Made by a program: the position numbers and the translations under genes | Source of the DNA: Streptomyces mangrovi | GTDB lineage: Bacteria > Actinomycetota > Actinomycetes > Streptomycetales > Streptomycetaceae | Assembly (NCBI RefSeq): GCF_900114215.1 | Contig: NZ_FOSG01000022.1 | Span: 1 to 64,000, forward strand | Length of the DNA: 64,000 nucleotides | Direction: 5' to 3' | Shown here: positions 52,500 through 59,521 of the stretch, in pieces | How the letters are laid out: every line of letters begins with the position of its first letter | Position numbering within the stretch: the stretch's first letter is position 1 | The notes under the pieces: model-generated | Told to the model about the DNA's origin: nothing | Seen by the model: only the letters and a program-made list of their open reading frames with translations | Database searches by the model: none

Positions 52500-53318
52500 G
52501 TGGCGGCCACGCAGACCCTTCCCCGGACCCCCACGGGGGCAGCCCCCAGCCGTCGGAGCGCGGAGACCCGCGCCCTGACCCAGGTGCTCTTCGAGCGGCT
52601 CTCCGGCCTGGAGGCGGGCTCCTCCGAGCACGAACGGGTGCGCGGGGCCCTCATCGAGGCCAACCTCCCCCTCGTCCGCTACGTCGCCGCCCGCTTCCGC
52701 AGCCGCAACGAGCCGATGGAGGACGTCGTCCAGGTCGGCACCATCGGCCTGATCAACGCGATCGACCGCTTCGACCCCGGCCGGGGGGTGCAGTTCCCCA
52801 CCTTCGCGATGCCGACGATCATCGGCGAGATCCGGCGCTACTTCCGCGACAACGTCCGCACCGTGCACGTGCCGCGCCGGCTGCACGAGATGTGGGTGCA
52901 GGTCAGCGGCGCGACGGAGGACCTGACCGTGCTGCACGGCCGCTCCCCCACCACCGCCGAGATCGCCGAGCGGCTGCGGATCGCCGAGGAGGACGTCCTG
53001 GCCTGCCTGGAGGCCGGGCGCGCCTACCGCGCCACCTCCCTGGAGGCCGCCCAGGAGCGCGAGGACGGCATGCCCGGGCTGATCGACCGGCTCGGCTACG
53101 AGGACCCGGCACTGGACGGCGTGGAGCACCGCGATCTGGTGCGGCACCTGCTCGTCCAGCTCCCCGAGCGGGAGCAGCGGATCCTGCTGCTGCGGTACTA
53201 CCGGAACCTGACGCAGTCGCAGATCAGCGCGGAGCTGGGGGTGTCGCAGATGCACGTGTCCCGGCTGCTGTCGCGGAGCTTCGCCCGGCTCCGTGCCGCA
53301 AACTCCATCGACGCGTAA
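52500..53318 (+). CDS. sigF: RNA polymerase sigma factor SigF
   Basis: 272 residues from the GTG at 52500; an in-frame ATG at 52452 would add 16 residues. It is a SigB/F/G-type sigma-70: region 2 RNEPMEDVVQVGTIGLINAI, region 3 with RTVHVPRRLHEMWVQV and GRSPTTAEIAERL, region 4 LTQSQISAELGVSQMHVSRL. The VRTVHVPRRLHE and GATEDLT stretches match the late-sporulation SigF of Streptomyces as I remember it. It acts in the prespore compartment in known species. It is followed 202 bases later by a second sigma gene of the same type. No anti-sigma gene is adjacent. Confidence 0.85.
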   Translation: MAATQTLPRTPTGAAPSRRSAETRALTQVLFERLSGLEAGSSEHERVRGALIEANLPLVRYVAARFRSRNEPMEDVVQVGTIGLINAIDRFDPGRGVQFPTFAMPTIIGEIRRYFRDNVRTVHVPRRLHEMWVQVSGATEDLTVLHGRSPTTAEIAERLRIAEEDVLACLEAGRAYRATSLEAAQEREDGMPGLIDRLGYEDPALDGVEHRDLVRHLLVQLPEREQRILLLRYYRNLTQSQISAELGVSQMHVSRLLSRSFARLRAANSIDA

Positions 53319-53520
53319 CCCTCGCGGGGGACACTCGTACGGACGTATCCCCATCCCGAGCTGTGCGGTTTTATCGACAAGGGGCTACGTCGTGTTGCTG
53401 ACTTGTGACATTCTGCGAGAAGTGCGTTTGCCGCGACGGCACCGCCGGTATTGACCGGGAGGTGCCTCCCTCACACCCGAGGGTGCCGCCGCGATCCGTC
53501 CGCGACCTCAAGGGGGTGGC

Positions 53521-54372
53521 ATGTCCGTAGAACTGGGCAGCTCGAAGGTGCTCGCCGAGCCCGACACCAAGGCCGACGAAGCGCCGTACGTTCCCTCAGA
53601 CTGCGACGCCATCGACACCCGGACCCTCTCCCGCTCCCTGTTCCAGCGGCTCGCCGCGCTCGACGCCGACAGCCCTGAACGCGTCTACGTCCGAGACACC
53701 CTCATCGAGCTGAACCTCCCGCTCGTGCGGTACGCGGCGGCCCGCTTCCGCAGCCGCAACGAGCCGATGGAGGACATCGTCCAGGTCGGCACCATCGGCC
53801 TCATCAAGGCCATCGACCGCTTCGACTGCGAACGGGGCGTGGAGTTCCCGACGTTCGCGATGCCGACGGTCGTCGGCGAGATCAAGCGCTTCTTCCGGGA
53901 CACCTCCTGGTCGGTGCGCGTCCCCCGGCGCCTGCAGGAGCTGCGTCTGGCGCTCACCAAGGCCGGCGACGAGCTGTCGCAGAAGCTCGACCGCTCCCCG
54001 ACTGTGGCCGAACTGGCCACCGCCCTCGGGGTGTCCGAGGAGGACGTGGTGGACGGGCTGGCCGTGGGCAACGCCTACACGGCCAGTTCCCTGGACTCCC
54101 CCGCCCCGGAGGAGGAGGGCGGCGAGGGCTCCCTCGCGGACCGGCTGGGGTACGAGGACAGCGCGCTGGAGGGCGTGGAGTACCGCGAGTCGCTCAAGCC
54201 GCTGCTCGCCAAACTCCCGCCGCGCGAGCGGCAGATCATCATGCTGCGCTTCTTCGCGAACATGACGCAGTCGCAGATCGGCGAGCGGGTCGGCATCTCC
54301 CAGATGCACGTCTCCCGGCTGCTGACCCGTACGCTCGCCCAGCTCAGAGAAGGCCTGATCTCGGAGGAGTGA
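53521..54372 (+). CDS. SigB/F/G-family sigma factor (probable SigN)
   Basis: 283 residues from an ATG preceded by AAGGGGGTGG. Regions 2 (RNEPMEDIVQVGTIGLIKAI), 3 (DTSWSVRVPRRLQELRLALT) and 4 (MTQSQIGERVGISQMHVSRL) are complete. The Asp-Thr-Ser-Trp-Ser motif separates it from SigF and fits the stress/development members. By position directly after sigF it is likely the orthologue of S. coelicolor sigN, but sequence alone cannot separate the paralogues. It is followed by a perfect 26-bp palindrome. Confidence 0.88.
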   Translation: MSVELGSSKVLAEPDTKADEAPYVPSDCDAIDTRTLSRSLFQRLAALDADSPERVYVRDTLIELNLPLVRYAAARFRSRNEPMEDIVQVGTIGLIKAIDRFDCERGVEFPTFAMPTVVGEIKRFFRDTSWSVRVPRRLQELRLALTKAGDELSQKLDRSPTVAELATALGVSEEDVVDGLAVGNAYTASSLDSPAPEEEGGEGSLADRLGYEDSALEGVEYRESLKPLLAKLPPRERQIIMLRFFANMTQSQIGERVGISQMHVSRLLTRTLAQLREGLISEE

Positions 54373-54410
54373 CGGCCCGCGCGGCGAACGGCGCGAGGAA
54401 CGGCGCGAGG

Positions 54411-54463
54411 AACGCGGACAGCCGCCGCGACGGTGTGACACCGTCGCGGCGGCTGTCCGCGTT
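54411..54463. terminator. 26-bp perfect palindromic terminator
   Basis: Bases 54411-54436 pair without mismatch with 54438-54463. It lies between the sigma gene and a convergent small gene, 38 bases after the sigma stop. Confidence 0.85.
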
Positions 54464-54510
54464 CACGGAGCGGCACGGGCGGATGCGGGGCCGTCCCCGC
54501 CCGGAACCGC

Positions 54511-54717
54511 TCAGGAGAGAGCGAACCAGACGACCGCCGCGATGACCGCGACGGCCGCGACGATCCCCACGATCAGACCGACCCTGGGGCCGGAGGACTG
54601 CGTCGCGGCGGGCGGACGCGGCCCCTCCTCGTCGACGAAGGCGCGGAACATCTGGGTGCTGCCGGCCGGGTCCTGGCCGCCTGCCGGACCCTGGGGTGCA
54701 TGAGGGTTGTGAGCCAT
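54511..54717 (-). CDS. Small C-tail-anchored membrane protein
   Basis: 68 residues. A polar Pro/Gln-rich N-terminus (MAHNPHAPQGPAGG, then TQMFRAFVDEEGPRPP) ends in one membrane helix (VGLIVGIVAAVAVIAAVVWF). No known domain. It is convergent with the sigma gene and diverges from the MarR gene. Confidence 0.7.
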   Translation of the reverse strand: MAHNPHAPQGPAGGQDPAGSTQMFRAFVDEEGPRPPAATQSSGPRVGLIVGIVAAVAVIAAVVWFALS

Positions 54718-54871
54718 GCCTCCGGACCCTAGCGAACGGGCCCCTCACCGGTCACCCCCGGTCACGCCCCCGGTCCGCCCGTGCGGTGGCCGCCGCGGGA
54801 CTTGGCGCGTGACTTGGCGCGGGGCACACCTGTTCTTGGGGAACTGTTTGCCCCCTCACGCCCGAATTCAT

Positions 54872-54912
54872 TTGCTTGAGGCAATCAACGAATTTATGCT
54901 TGCACTGAGCAA
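54872..54912 (+). promoter_or_regulatory. Two TTGC-N5-GCAA palindromes, probable MarR operators
   Basis: TTGCTTGAGGCAA (54872-54884) and TTGCACTGAGCAA (54900-54912) share the form TTGC-N5-GCAA, with centres 28 bases apart. They are immediately upstream of the MarR-family gene and in an A/T-rich stretch likely to contain its promoter. Autorepression by the encoded protein is inferred. Confidence 0.65.
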
Positions 54913-54941
54913 CGATCTCTGCGGCCATGAGGAGGACCCGG

Positions 54942-55442
54942 GTGACAGCACACACCCCCTACGAGGACCTGGCCCGGGAACTCGGCTCCGTCGGCGCCGT
55001 CCGGCGCGAGCTGGCCCGCAATCTGCCGCACGACTGCCCGCCCGCGTCGGCGGTCGTGCTGGCCCTGCTGGGACGGCACGGTGAGATGCGGATGACGCGG
55101 CTCGCCGATCTGTTGGGCATCGACATGTCCGTCACCAGCCGCCATGTCGCCCACGCCGTCGAGCGCGGCTGGGTCGACCGCCGGCCCGACCCCCTCGACG
55201 GCCGCGTCCGGCTGCTGCGGCTGACCGGTGACGGCGAGGAGATGCTGACCGAGATGCACCGCCGCACCAGCGAGACGCTCGCGCACCTCCTCGGCGACTG
55301 GCCGGAGGAGGACGTGGCCCGCCTCACCGAGCTGCTGACGAGACTGCGTGCGAGCTTCGGTGACTGCGGCTGCGGCTGCCGTGCCGCTCCCCGCGGCGCC
55401 CGCACCCTCCCACCGCATCCCACGGCCGCCGCGCACGGCTGA
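54942..55442 (+). CDS. MarR-family regulator of the adjacent efflux gene
   Basis: 166 residues from the GTG at 54942, chosen because AGGAGG lies six bases upstream; an ATG at 54927 lacks this. The winged helix (MRMTRLADLLGIDMSVTSRH, then WVDRRPDPLDGRVRLLRLTG) carries the conserved Asp-Arg wing. The C-terminus is unusual: a Cys cluster (GDCGCGCR) that might sense oxidants or metals, then a Pro/Thr tail. It is followed by an MFS efflux gene, the classic drug-responsive arrangement. Confidence 0.9.
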   Translation: MTAHTPYEDLARELGSVGAVRRELARNLPHDCPPASAVVLALLGRHGEMRMTRLADLLGIDMSVTSRHVAHAVERGWVDRRPDPLDGRVRLLRLTGDGEEMLTEMHRRTSETLAHLLGDWPEEDVARLTELLTRLRASFGDCGCGCRAAPRGARTLPPHPTAAAHG

Positions 55443-55622
55443 TCATCCGCGCACCCCCGTACACCCGCACTCCCCGAGCACAGCGCGTACCGCCGGGCCC
55501 GCACTGCCGAGCCCCGTACCGCCGTGCCCGGGCACACAGCCGCCGAACCCCGGACCGCAGACCCACGGCGTGCCGTGATACGCCACCCCGACGCCGGAAG
55601 AGACACGGAAAGCAAGGAGCGC

Positions 55623-57272
55623 ATGGCAACGTCCACACCCGCGGAGGCGCTGAAGGGCGACACCGCCCGCACCTCCCCAGGCGCCGCACAGGTGCCCATG
55701 ACGCACCGCCAGATCATGGAGGCGCTGTCCGGGCTGCTGCTCGGCATGTTCGTCTCCGTCCTGTCCTCGACGGTCGTCTCCAACGCCCTTCCCCGGATCA
55801 TCTCGGACCTGGGCGGCGGCCAGAGCGCGTACACCTGGGTGGTCACGGCGGCGCTGCTGACCATGACCGCCTCCACCCCGCTGTGGGGCAAGCTCGCCGA
55901 CCTCTACAGCAAGAAGCTGCTGGTGCAGTCGGCGCTGGTGCTCTTCGTCCTGGCCTCCGCCGGAGCCGGTCTGGCCCAGGACACCGGCACCCTGATCGCC
56001 TTCCGGGCGGTGCAGGGCCTGGGCGCGGGCGGTCTGGCCGCGCTGTCCCAGATCATCATCGCCGCGATGATCCCCCCGCGTGAGCGCGGCCGCTACAGCG
56101 GCTACCTGGGCGCCACCTTCGCCGTCGCCACCGTCGGCGGACCGCTGCTCGGCGGCGTGATCACCGACACCTCCTGGCTCGGCTGGCGCTGGTGCTTCTA
56201 CGTCGGCGTGCCCTTCGCCGTCCTCGCCCTGATCGTGCTCCAGAAGACGCTGCACCTGCCCGTGGTGAAGCGGGAGAACGTGAAGGTGGACTGGCTGGGC
56301 GCCTCCCAGATCACCGCCGCCGTCTCCCTGCTGCTGATATGGGTGACACTGGCCGGAAACAGCTACGACTGGCTGTCCTGGCAGACGTACACGATGGTCG
56401 GCACCGCGCTCCTGCTGATCCTGGCCTTCGTCGTCACCGAGTCGCGTGCCGCCGAGCCGATCATCCCGCTGGGGCTGTTCCGCAACCGCACGATCACGCT
56501 CACCGCGCTGGCCTCGCTCTTCGTCGGCATCGCGATGTTCGGCGCGACCGTCTTCCTCAGCCAGTACTTCCAGCTCGCCCGCGGCGAGTCGCCCACGATG
56601 TCCGGCGTACTGACCATCCCGATGATCGGCGGGCTGTTCGTCTCCTCCACCGTCTCCGGCCTGGTCATCACCCGCACCGGCCGCTGGAAGATGTGGCTGG
56701 TGGCCGGCGCCGTCCTGCTGACGGCCGGGCTCGGCCTGCTGGGCACGATGCGGTACGACACCCCGTACTGGCGGATCGCGATCTTCATGGCGCTGCTGGG
56801 CGCCGGCGTCGGCATGATGATGCAGAACCTCGTCCTGGCGACCCAGAACCAGGTCGCCCTCTCCGAGCTGGGCGCGGCCAGTTCCGTGCTCGCCTTCTTC
56901 CGCTCCCTCGGCGGCGCGGTCGGCGTCTCGGTGCTGGGCGCGGTGCTCGCCCACCGCATCACCGACTACGTCACCGACGGCATGACGAAGCTGGGCATCC
57001 GGCCCGAGGGCGCGACCGGCGGCAGTGGCAGCGCCATCCCGGACCTGGACGCCCTCCCGGGCCCGGTCCGCACGGTCGTCGAGAGCGCGTACGGCCACGG
57101 CGTGGCCGACATCTACCTCTACGCCGCACCTATGGCGGTGATCGCGCTGCTGCTGGTGCTGCTCGTCAAGGAGGTGCCGCTGCGCACCCGGCTCGACGAG
57201 CAGACCGACGACGAGAAGAAGGAGCGGCAGCCGGCCGCGGCCACCGCCGCCGACCCCGGCCCCTCCGCCTGA
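55623..57272 (+). CDS. MFS drug efflux transporter (DHA2/EmrB type)
   Basis: 549 residues with about 14 membrane helices. The family motif A (GKLADLYSKK) and motif C (GATFAVATVGGPLLGGVI) are present, and the front (LLLGMFVSVLSSTVVSNALP) is typical of the 14-helix branch. It exports drugs or toxic metabolites using the proton gradient; the substrate is not known. It lies 180 bases after the MarR gene and is probably controlled by it. A cytoplasmic acidic tail (DEQTDDEKKERQ) ends the protein. Confidence 0.93.
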   Translation: MATSTPAEALKGDTARTSPGAAQVPMTHRQIMEALSGLLLGMFVSVLSSTVVSNALPRIISDLGGGQSAYTWVVTAALLTMTASTPLWGKLADLYSKKLLVQSALVLFVLASAGAGLAQDTGTLIAFRAVQGLGAGGLAALSQIIIAAMIPPRERGRYSGYLGATFAVATVGGPLLGGVITDTSWLGWRWCFYVGVPFAVLALIVLQKTLHLPVVKRENVKVDWLGASQITAAVSLLLIWVTLAGNSYDWLSWQTYTMVGTALLLILAFVVTESRAAEPIIPLGLFRNRTITLTALASLFVGIAMFGATVFLSQYFQLARGESPTMSGVLTIPMIGGLFVSSTVSGLVITRTGRWKMWLVAGAVLLTAGLGLLGTMRYDTPYWRIAIFMALLGAGVGMMMQNLVLATQNQVALSELGAASSVLAFFRSLGGAVGVSVLGAVLAHRITDYVTDGMTKLGIRPEGATGGSGSAIPDLDALPGPVRTVVESAYGHGVADIYLYAAPMAVIALLLVLLVKEVPLRTRLDEQTDDEKKERQPAAATAADPGPSA

Positions 57273-57289
57273 CCCCCGCCTCCCCACAT

Positions 57290-57331
57290 CCCACAGGGCC
57301 GGAACCGCACACGCGGTCCCGGCCCTGTGGG
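57290..57331. terminator. Terminator after the MFS gene
   Basis: CCCACAGGGCCGG (57290-57302) pairs with CCGGCCCTGTGGG (57319-57331), with an inner ACCGC/GCGGT stem. It ends 14 bases before the next gene, so that gene must have its own start signals within or after the stem. Confidence 0.85.
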
Positions 57332-57345
57332 GCATGATCACCCCC

Positions 57346-57930
57346 ATGGACAGCGGAAGAATCGTCTTCCTGAACGGCACTTCCAGTTCTGGGAAGTCGA
57401 GCATCGCCACCGAACTCCTCCGGATCCTGGACGGCTCCTGGTTCCACATGCCCGTGGACGCCTTCCACGCGATGCGGACGAAGAAGGAGGCCGACCCGGC
57501 CGAACTGCCGGCCGTTCTCAGACGCACCTGGGAGGGGTTCCACCGGGCCGTCGCCGGTATGGCTTCGGCCGGTAACGACATCGTCGTCGACCATGTCCTG
57601 AGCGAGCGGTGGCGACTGCTGGACTGCCTCACCCTGTTCGAGCCGCGGAACGTCCTGCTCGTCGGTGTGCGCTGCTCCCCGGAAGAGTTGCGGCGGCGCG
57701 AGAGAGTCCGCGGCGACCGTCCGGCCGGCCTGGCGGAACATCAACTGGGTCTCGTGCACGCCCACGGCGTCTACGACGTCGAGTGCGACACCACGGCCGC
57801 GAGCCCGGCGGAGTGCGCCCTGCGGATTCGTGATGCTCTCACGCACCACACGAGTCCCACGGCCTTCGAGCGCCTCCGACGTACCCACGTCCGACCCGGC
57901 CCGTTGGACAGGAGCGAATGTTTCCCGTGA
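57346..57930 (+). CDS. Chloramphenicol-phosphotransferase-like P-loop kinase
   Basis: 194 residues from the ATG at 57346 (MDSGRIVFLNGTSSSGKSSI); an ATG four codons earlier abuts the terminator stem. The Walker A is GTSSSGKS. The acceptor-side segment HMPVDAFHAMRT and the later VVDHVLSERWRLLDCLTLF and RCSPEELRRRERVRGDRPAG match the CPT family of small-molecule kinases. The true substrate is unknown; chloramphenicol is only one possibility. The stop codon lies within a near-perfect parS sequence. Confidence 0.83.
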   Translation: MDSGRIVFLNGTSSSGKSSIATELLRILDGSWFHMPVDAFHAMRTKKEADPAELPAVLRRTWEGFHRAVAGMASAGNDIVVDHVLSERWRLLDCLTLFEPRNVLLVGVRCSPEELRRRERVRGDRPAGLAEHQLGLVHAHGVYDVECDTTAASPAECALRIRDALTHHTSPTAFERLRRTHVRPGPLDRSECFP

Positions 57931-57934
57931 AACA
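57919..57934. promoter_or_regulatory. parS-like ParB-binding site
   Basis: TGTTTCCCGTGAAACA differs at one position from the bacterial parS consensus TGTTTCACGTGAAACA, and its right half GTGAAACA is perfect. It overlaps the stop codon of the CPT-like gene. Streptomyces chromosomes carry about twenty parS sites around oriC, so the site would indicate that this window lies in the core, origin-proximal region. Confidence 0.6.
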
Positions 57935-58021
57935 TCGCGGTACGACAAATCCCCGCTCCAGGCGAACGACTGCCTCCCGGTGGGCTACCGCAGGCCCGAG
58001 CACCGCGATCCCGGTACATAC

Positions 58022-58057
58022 GTGAGAGGCCCCGCCGTACCCGGCGGGGCCTCTCAC
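58022..58057 (-). terminator. tRNA-Arg terminator
   Basis: GTGAGAGGCCCCGCCG and its complement CGGCGGGGCCTCTCAC form a near-perfect stem a few bases after the tRNA on the minus strand. Confidence 0.85.
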
Positions 58058-58063
58058 TTGCTG

Positions 58064-58136
58064 CGCGCTCGGCAGGATTCGAACCTGCAACCTTCTGATC
58101 CGTAGTCAGATGCTCTATCCGTTAAGCTACGAGCGC
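58064..58136 (-). tRNA. tRNA-Arg (anticodon ACG)
   Basis: 73 bases on the minus strand. Acceptor GCGCTCG/CGAGCGC; anticodon stem TCTGA/TCAGA with loop CTACGGA giving ACG; T-loop GTTCGAATC. CCA is not encoded. It is the tRNA whose A34 would be modified by the TadA encoded at 51.2 kb. Confidence 0.95.
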
Positions 58137-58304
58137 TTGGCTTCCCGGCTGTTCTCTCGCCGGTCGGCGTTGCGGGAACAACATTACATGACCTCCGCCC
58201 AGAGGTGAAATCCATTCGGTCAACACGGCCTGACCTGCGGAGATACCCGGCAGAGGGCGCTCACGACCCCTGCCGCGGACCTGCCGGCGACCCCTGGAAC
58301 GGAG

Positions 58305-58332
58305 GAAGCCCCGGCCGCACGGCCGGGGCTTC
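58305..58332 (-). terminator. tRNA-Ser(GCT) terminator
   Basis: GAAGCCCCGGCCG (58305-58317) pairs with CGGCCGGGGCTTC (58320-58332), 20 bases past the tRNA end on the minus strand. Confidence 0.8.
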
Positions 58333-58352
58333 GGTGATCTTGATGATCGAAG

Positions 58353-58443
58353 CGGAGGCTGAGGGATTTGAACCCTCGATGGGCTTTAAAACCCAAACCG
58401 CATTAGCAGTGCGGCGCCATAGACCAGACTAGGCGAAGCCTCC
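58353..58443 (-). tRNA. tRNA-Ser (anticodon GCT)
   Basis: A 91-base class II tRNA on the minus strand. Acceptor GGAGGCT/AGCCTCC; anticodon loop TGCTAAT giving GCT; long variable arm; T-loop GTTCAAATC. CCA is not encoded. Confidence 0.95.
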
Positions 58444-58689
58444 CCACGCACCGCGTCACCGCAGCGTGTGTGTGCTGATGATGGCACAGCCCGGAGGCTG
58501 TCTCCAATCGGAGCCTACGTTACCCGGCTGGCGGGTCCTCCGGCAAAGGGCTTTGCCCCTGGTGGCGGCACAGGTGGTGCGGCGGGCGGGTGGAGGTGCG
58601 CAACGGCGTGCGCGGTGGCGCGTTGGAAGGGGGAGGGAAGAACCCGCAGTCGCGCGGGTCCGCCCGCACCACACCTTCCGGGAGCCGCC

Positions 58690-59265
58690 ATGCCGCGCCG
58701 CCGTACCGCCGCAGCCCTCGCCGGGGCCGCCGTACTCGCCACCGTGCTCACCCCCGCCTCCGTCGCCGCACCCGCCTCCGTGCCGGCCTCCGCCTCCGCA
58801 CGCCCCTGGCCCGCGCCCATGCCCATGCCCGAGCCCGTCATGCCGGCCGCCCGGCAGGACCAGCTCACCATCACCGTCTCCACCTCTCCGGACGGCGTCG
58901 CGGCACCGCACACGGCGCCGCGCGGGGTACGCGGGGGCGGGGCGCCGACCAACCGGACGCACACCCTCGACTGCCACCCCGCCGGCGGCAGCCACCCCGA
59001 CGCCCTCGCCGCCTGCGACGCCGTCGACCGGGCCTCCCAGGGACCGCACGACCCCTGGCGCCCCGTCCCCGCGGACGCGATGTGCGCCCAGATCCACGGC
59101 GGTCCGGCCACCGCCCGTATCACCGGGGTGTGGCACGGGCAGCGGGTGGACGCCTCGTTCCGGCGTACGGACGGCTGCGAGATCGCCCGCTGGGACGCCC
59201 TCGTGCCCGCCCTCCCCGGCCCGGAGGAGTTCGTGGAGGAACTCCCGGCGGAACCGGTGAAGTGA
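58690..59265 (+). CDS. Subtilisin-inhibitor-like (SSI) secreted protein with unusual reactive site
   Basis: 191 residues. The signal peptide (MPRRRTAAALAGAAVLATVL) is followed by a Pro/Ala/Met-rich spacer and an SSI domain with its four cysteines: TLDCHP, LAACDAV, AMCAQI and DGCEIARWD. The motif GVWHGQRVDASF is family-typical. SSI proteins inhibit extracellular serine proteases. At the reactive-site loop, where SSI has Cys-Pro-Met-Val, this protein has Cys-Ala-Gln-Ile, so P1 would be Gln. The N-terminal spacer is much longer than in ordinary SSI. Confidence 0.88.
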   Translation: MPRRRTAAALAGAAVLATVLTPASVAAPASVPASASARPWPAPMPMPEPVMPAARQDQLTITVSTSPDGVAAPHTAPRGVRGGGAPTNRTHTLDCHPAGGSHPDALAACDAVDRASQGPHDPWRPVPADAMCAQIHGGPATARITGVWHGQRVDASFRRTDGCEIARWDALVPALPGPEEFVEELPAEPVK

Positions 59266-59521
59266 CGGACGTCATACGCGGGCCCGGCCCCGGGCCCGCG
59301 TTCTCCCCACCCTCCCCACGCATCCGCCGTCGCTTCCGCCATCGCTGCCCGTAGACTTCCCCTCAAGTGGCACGCGCGGGAGAGCGGCGCACCGATCCGG
59401 TTCCGGCCCGGTTCCGGTTTCGGTTTCGGTTCAGCTCCGGTCCGGCCCCCCGGCGCCGGGCCCGGCCCGGTTCCGGCGCTGCCACGGTGCACCAGCTGGT
59501 CAGCAGGGAGGATGCGTCGTC

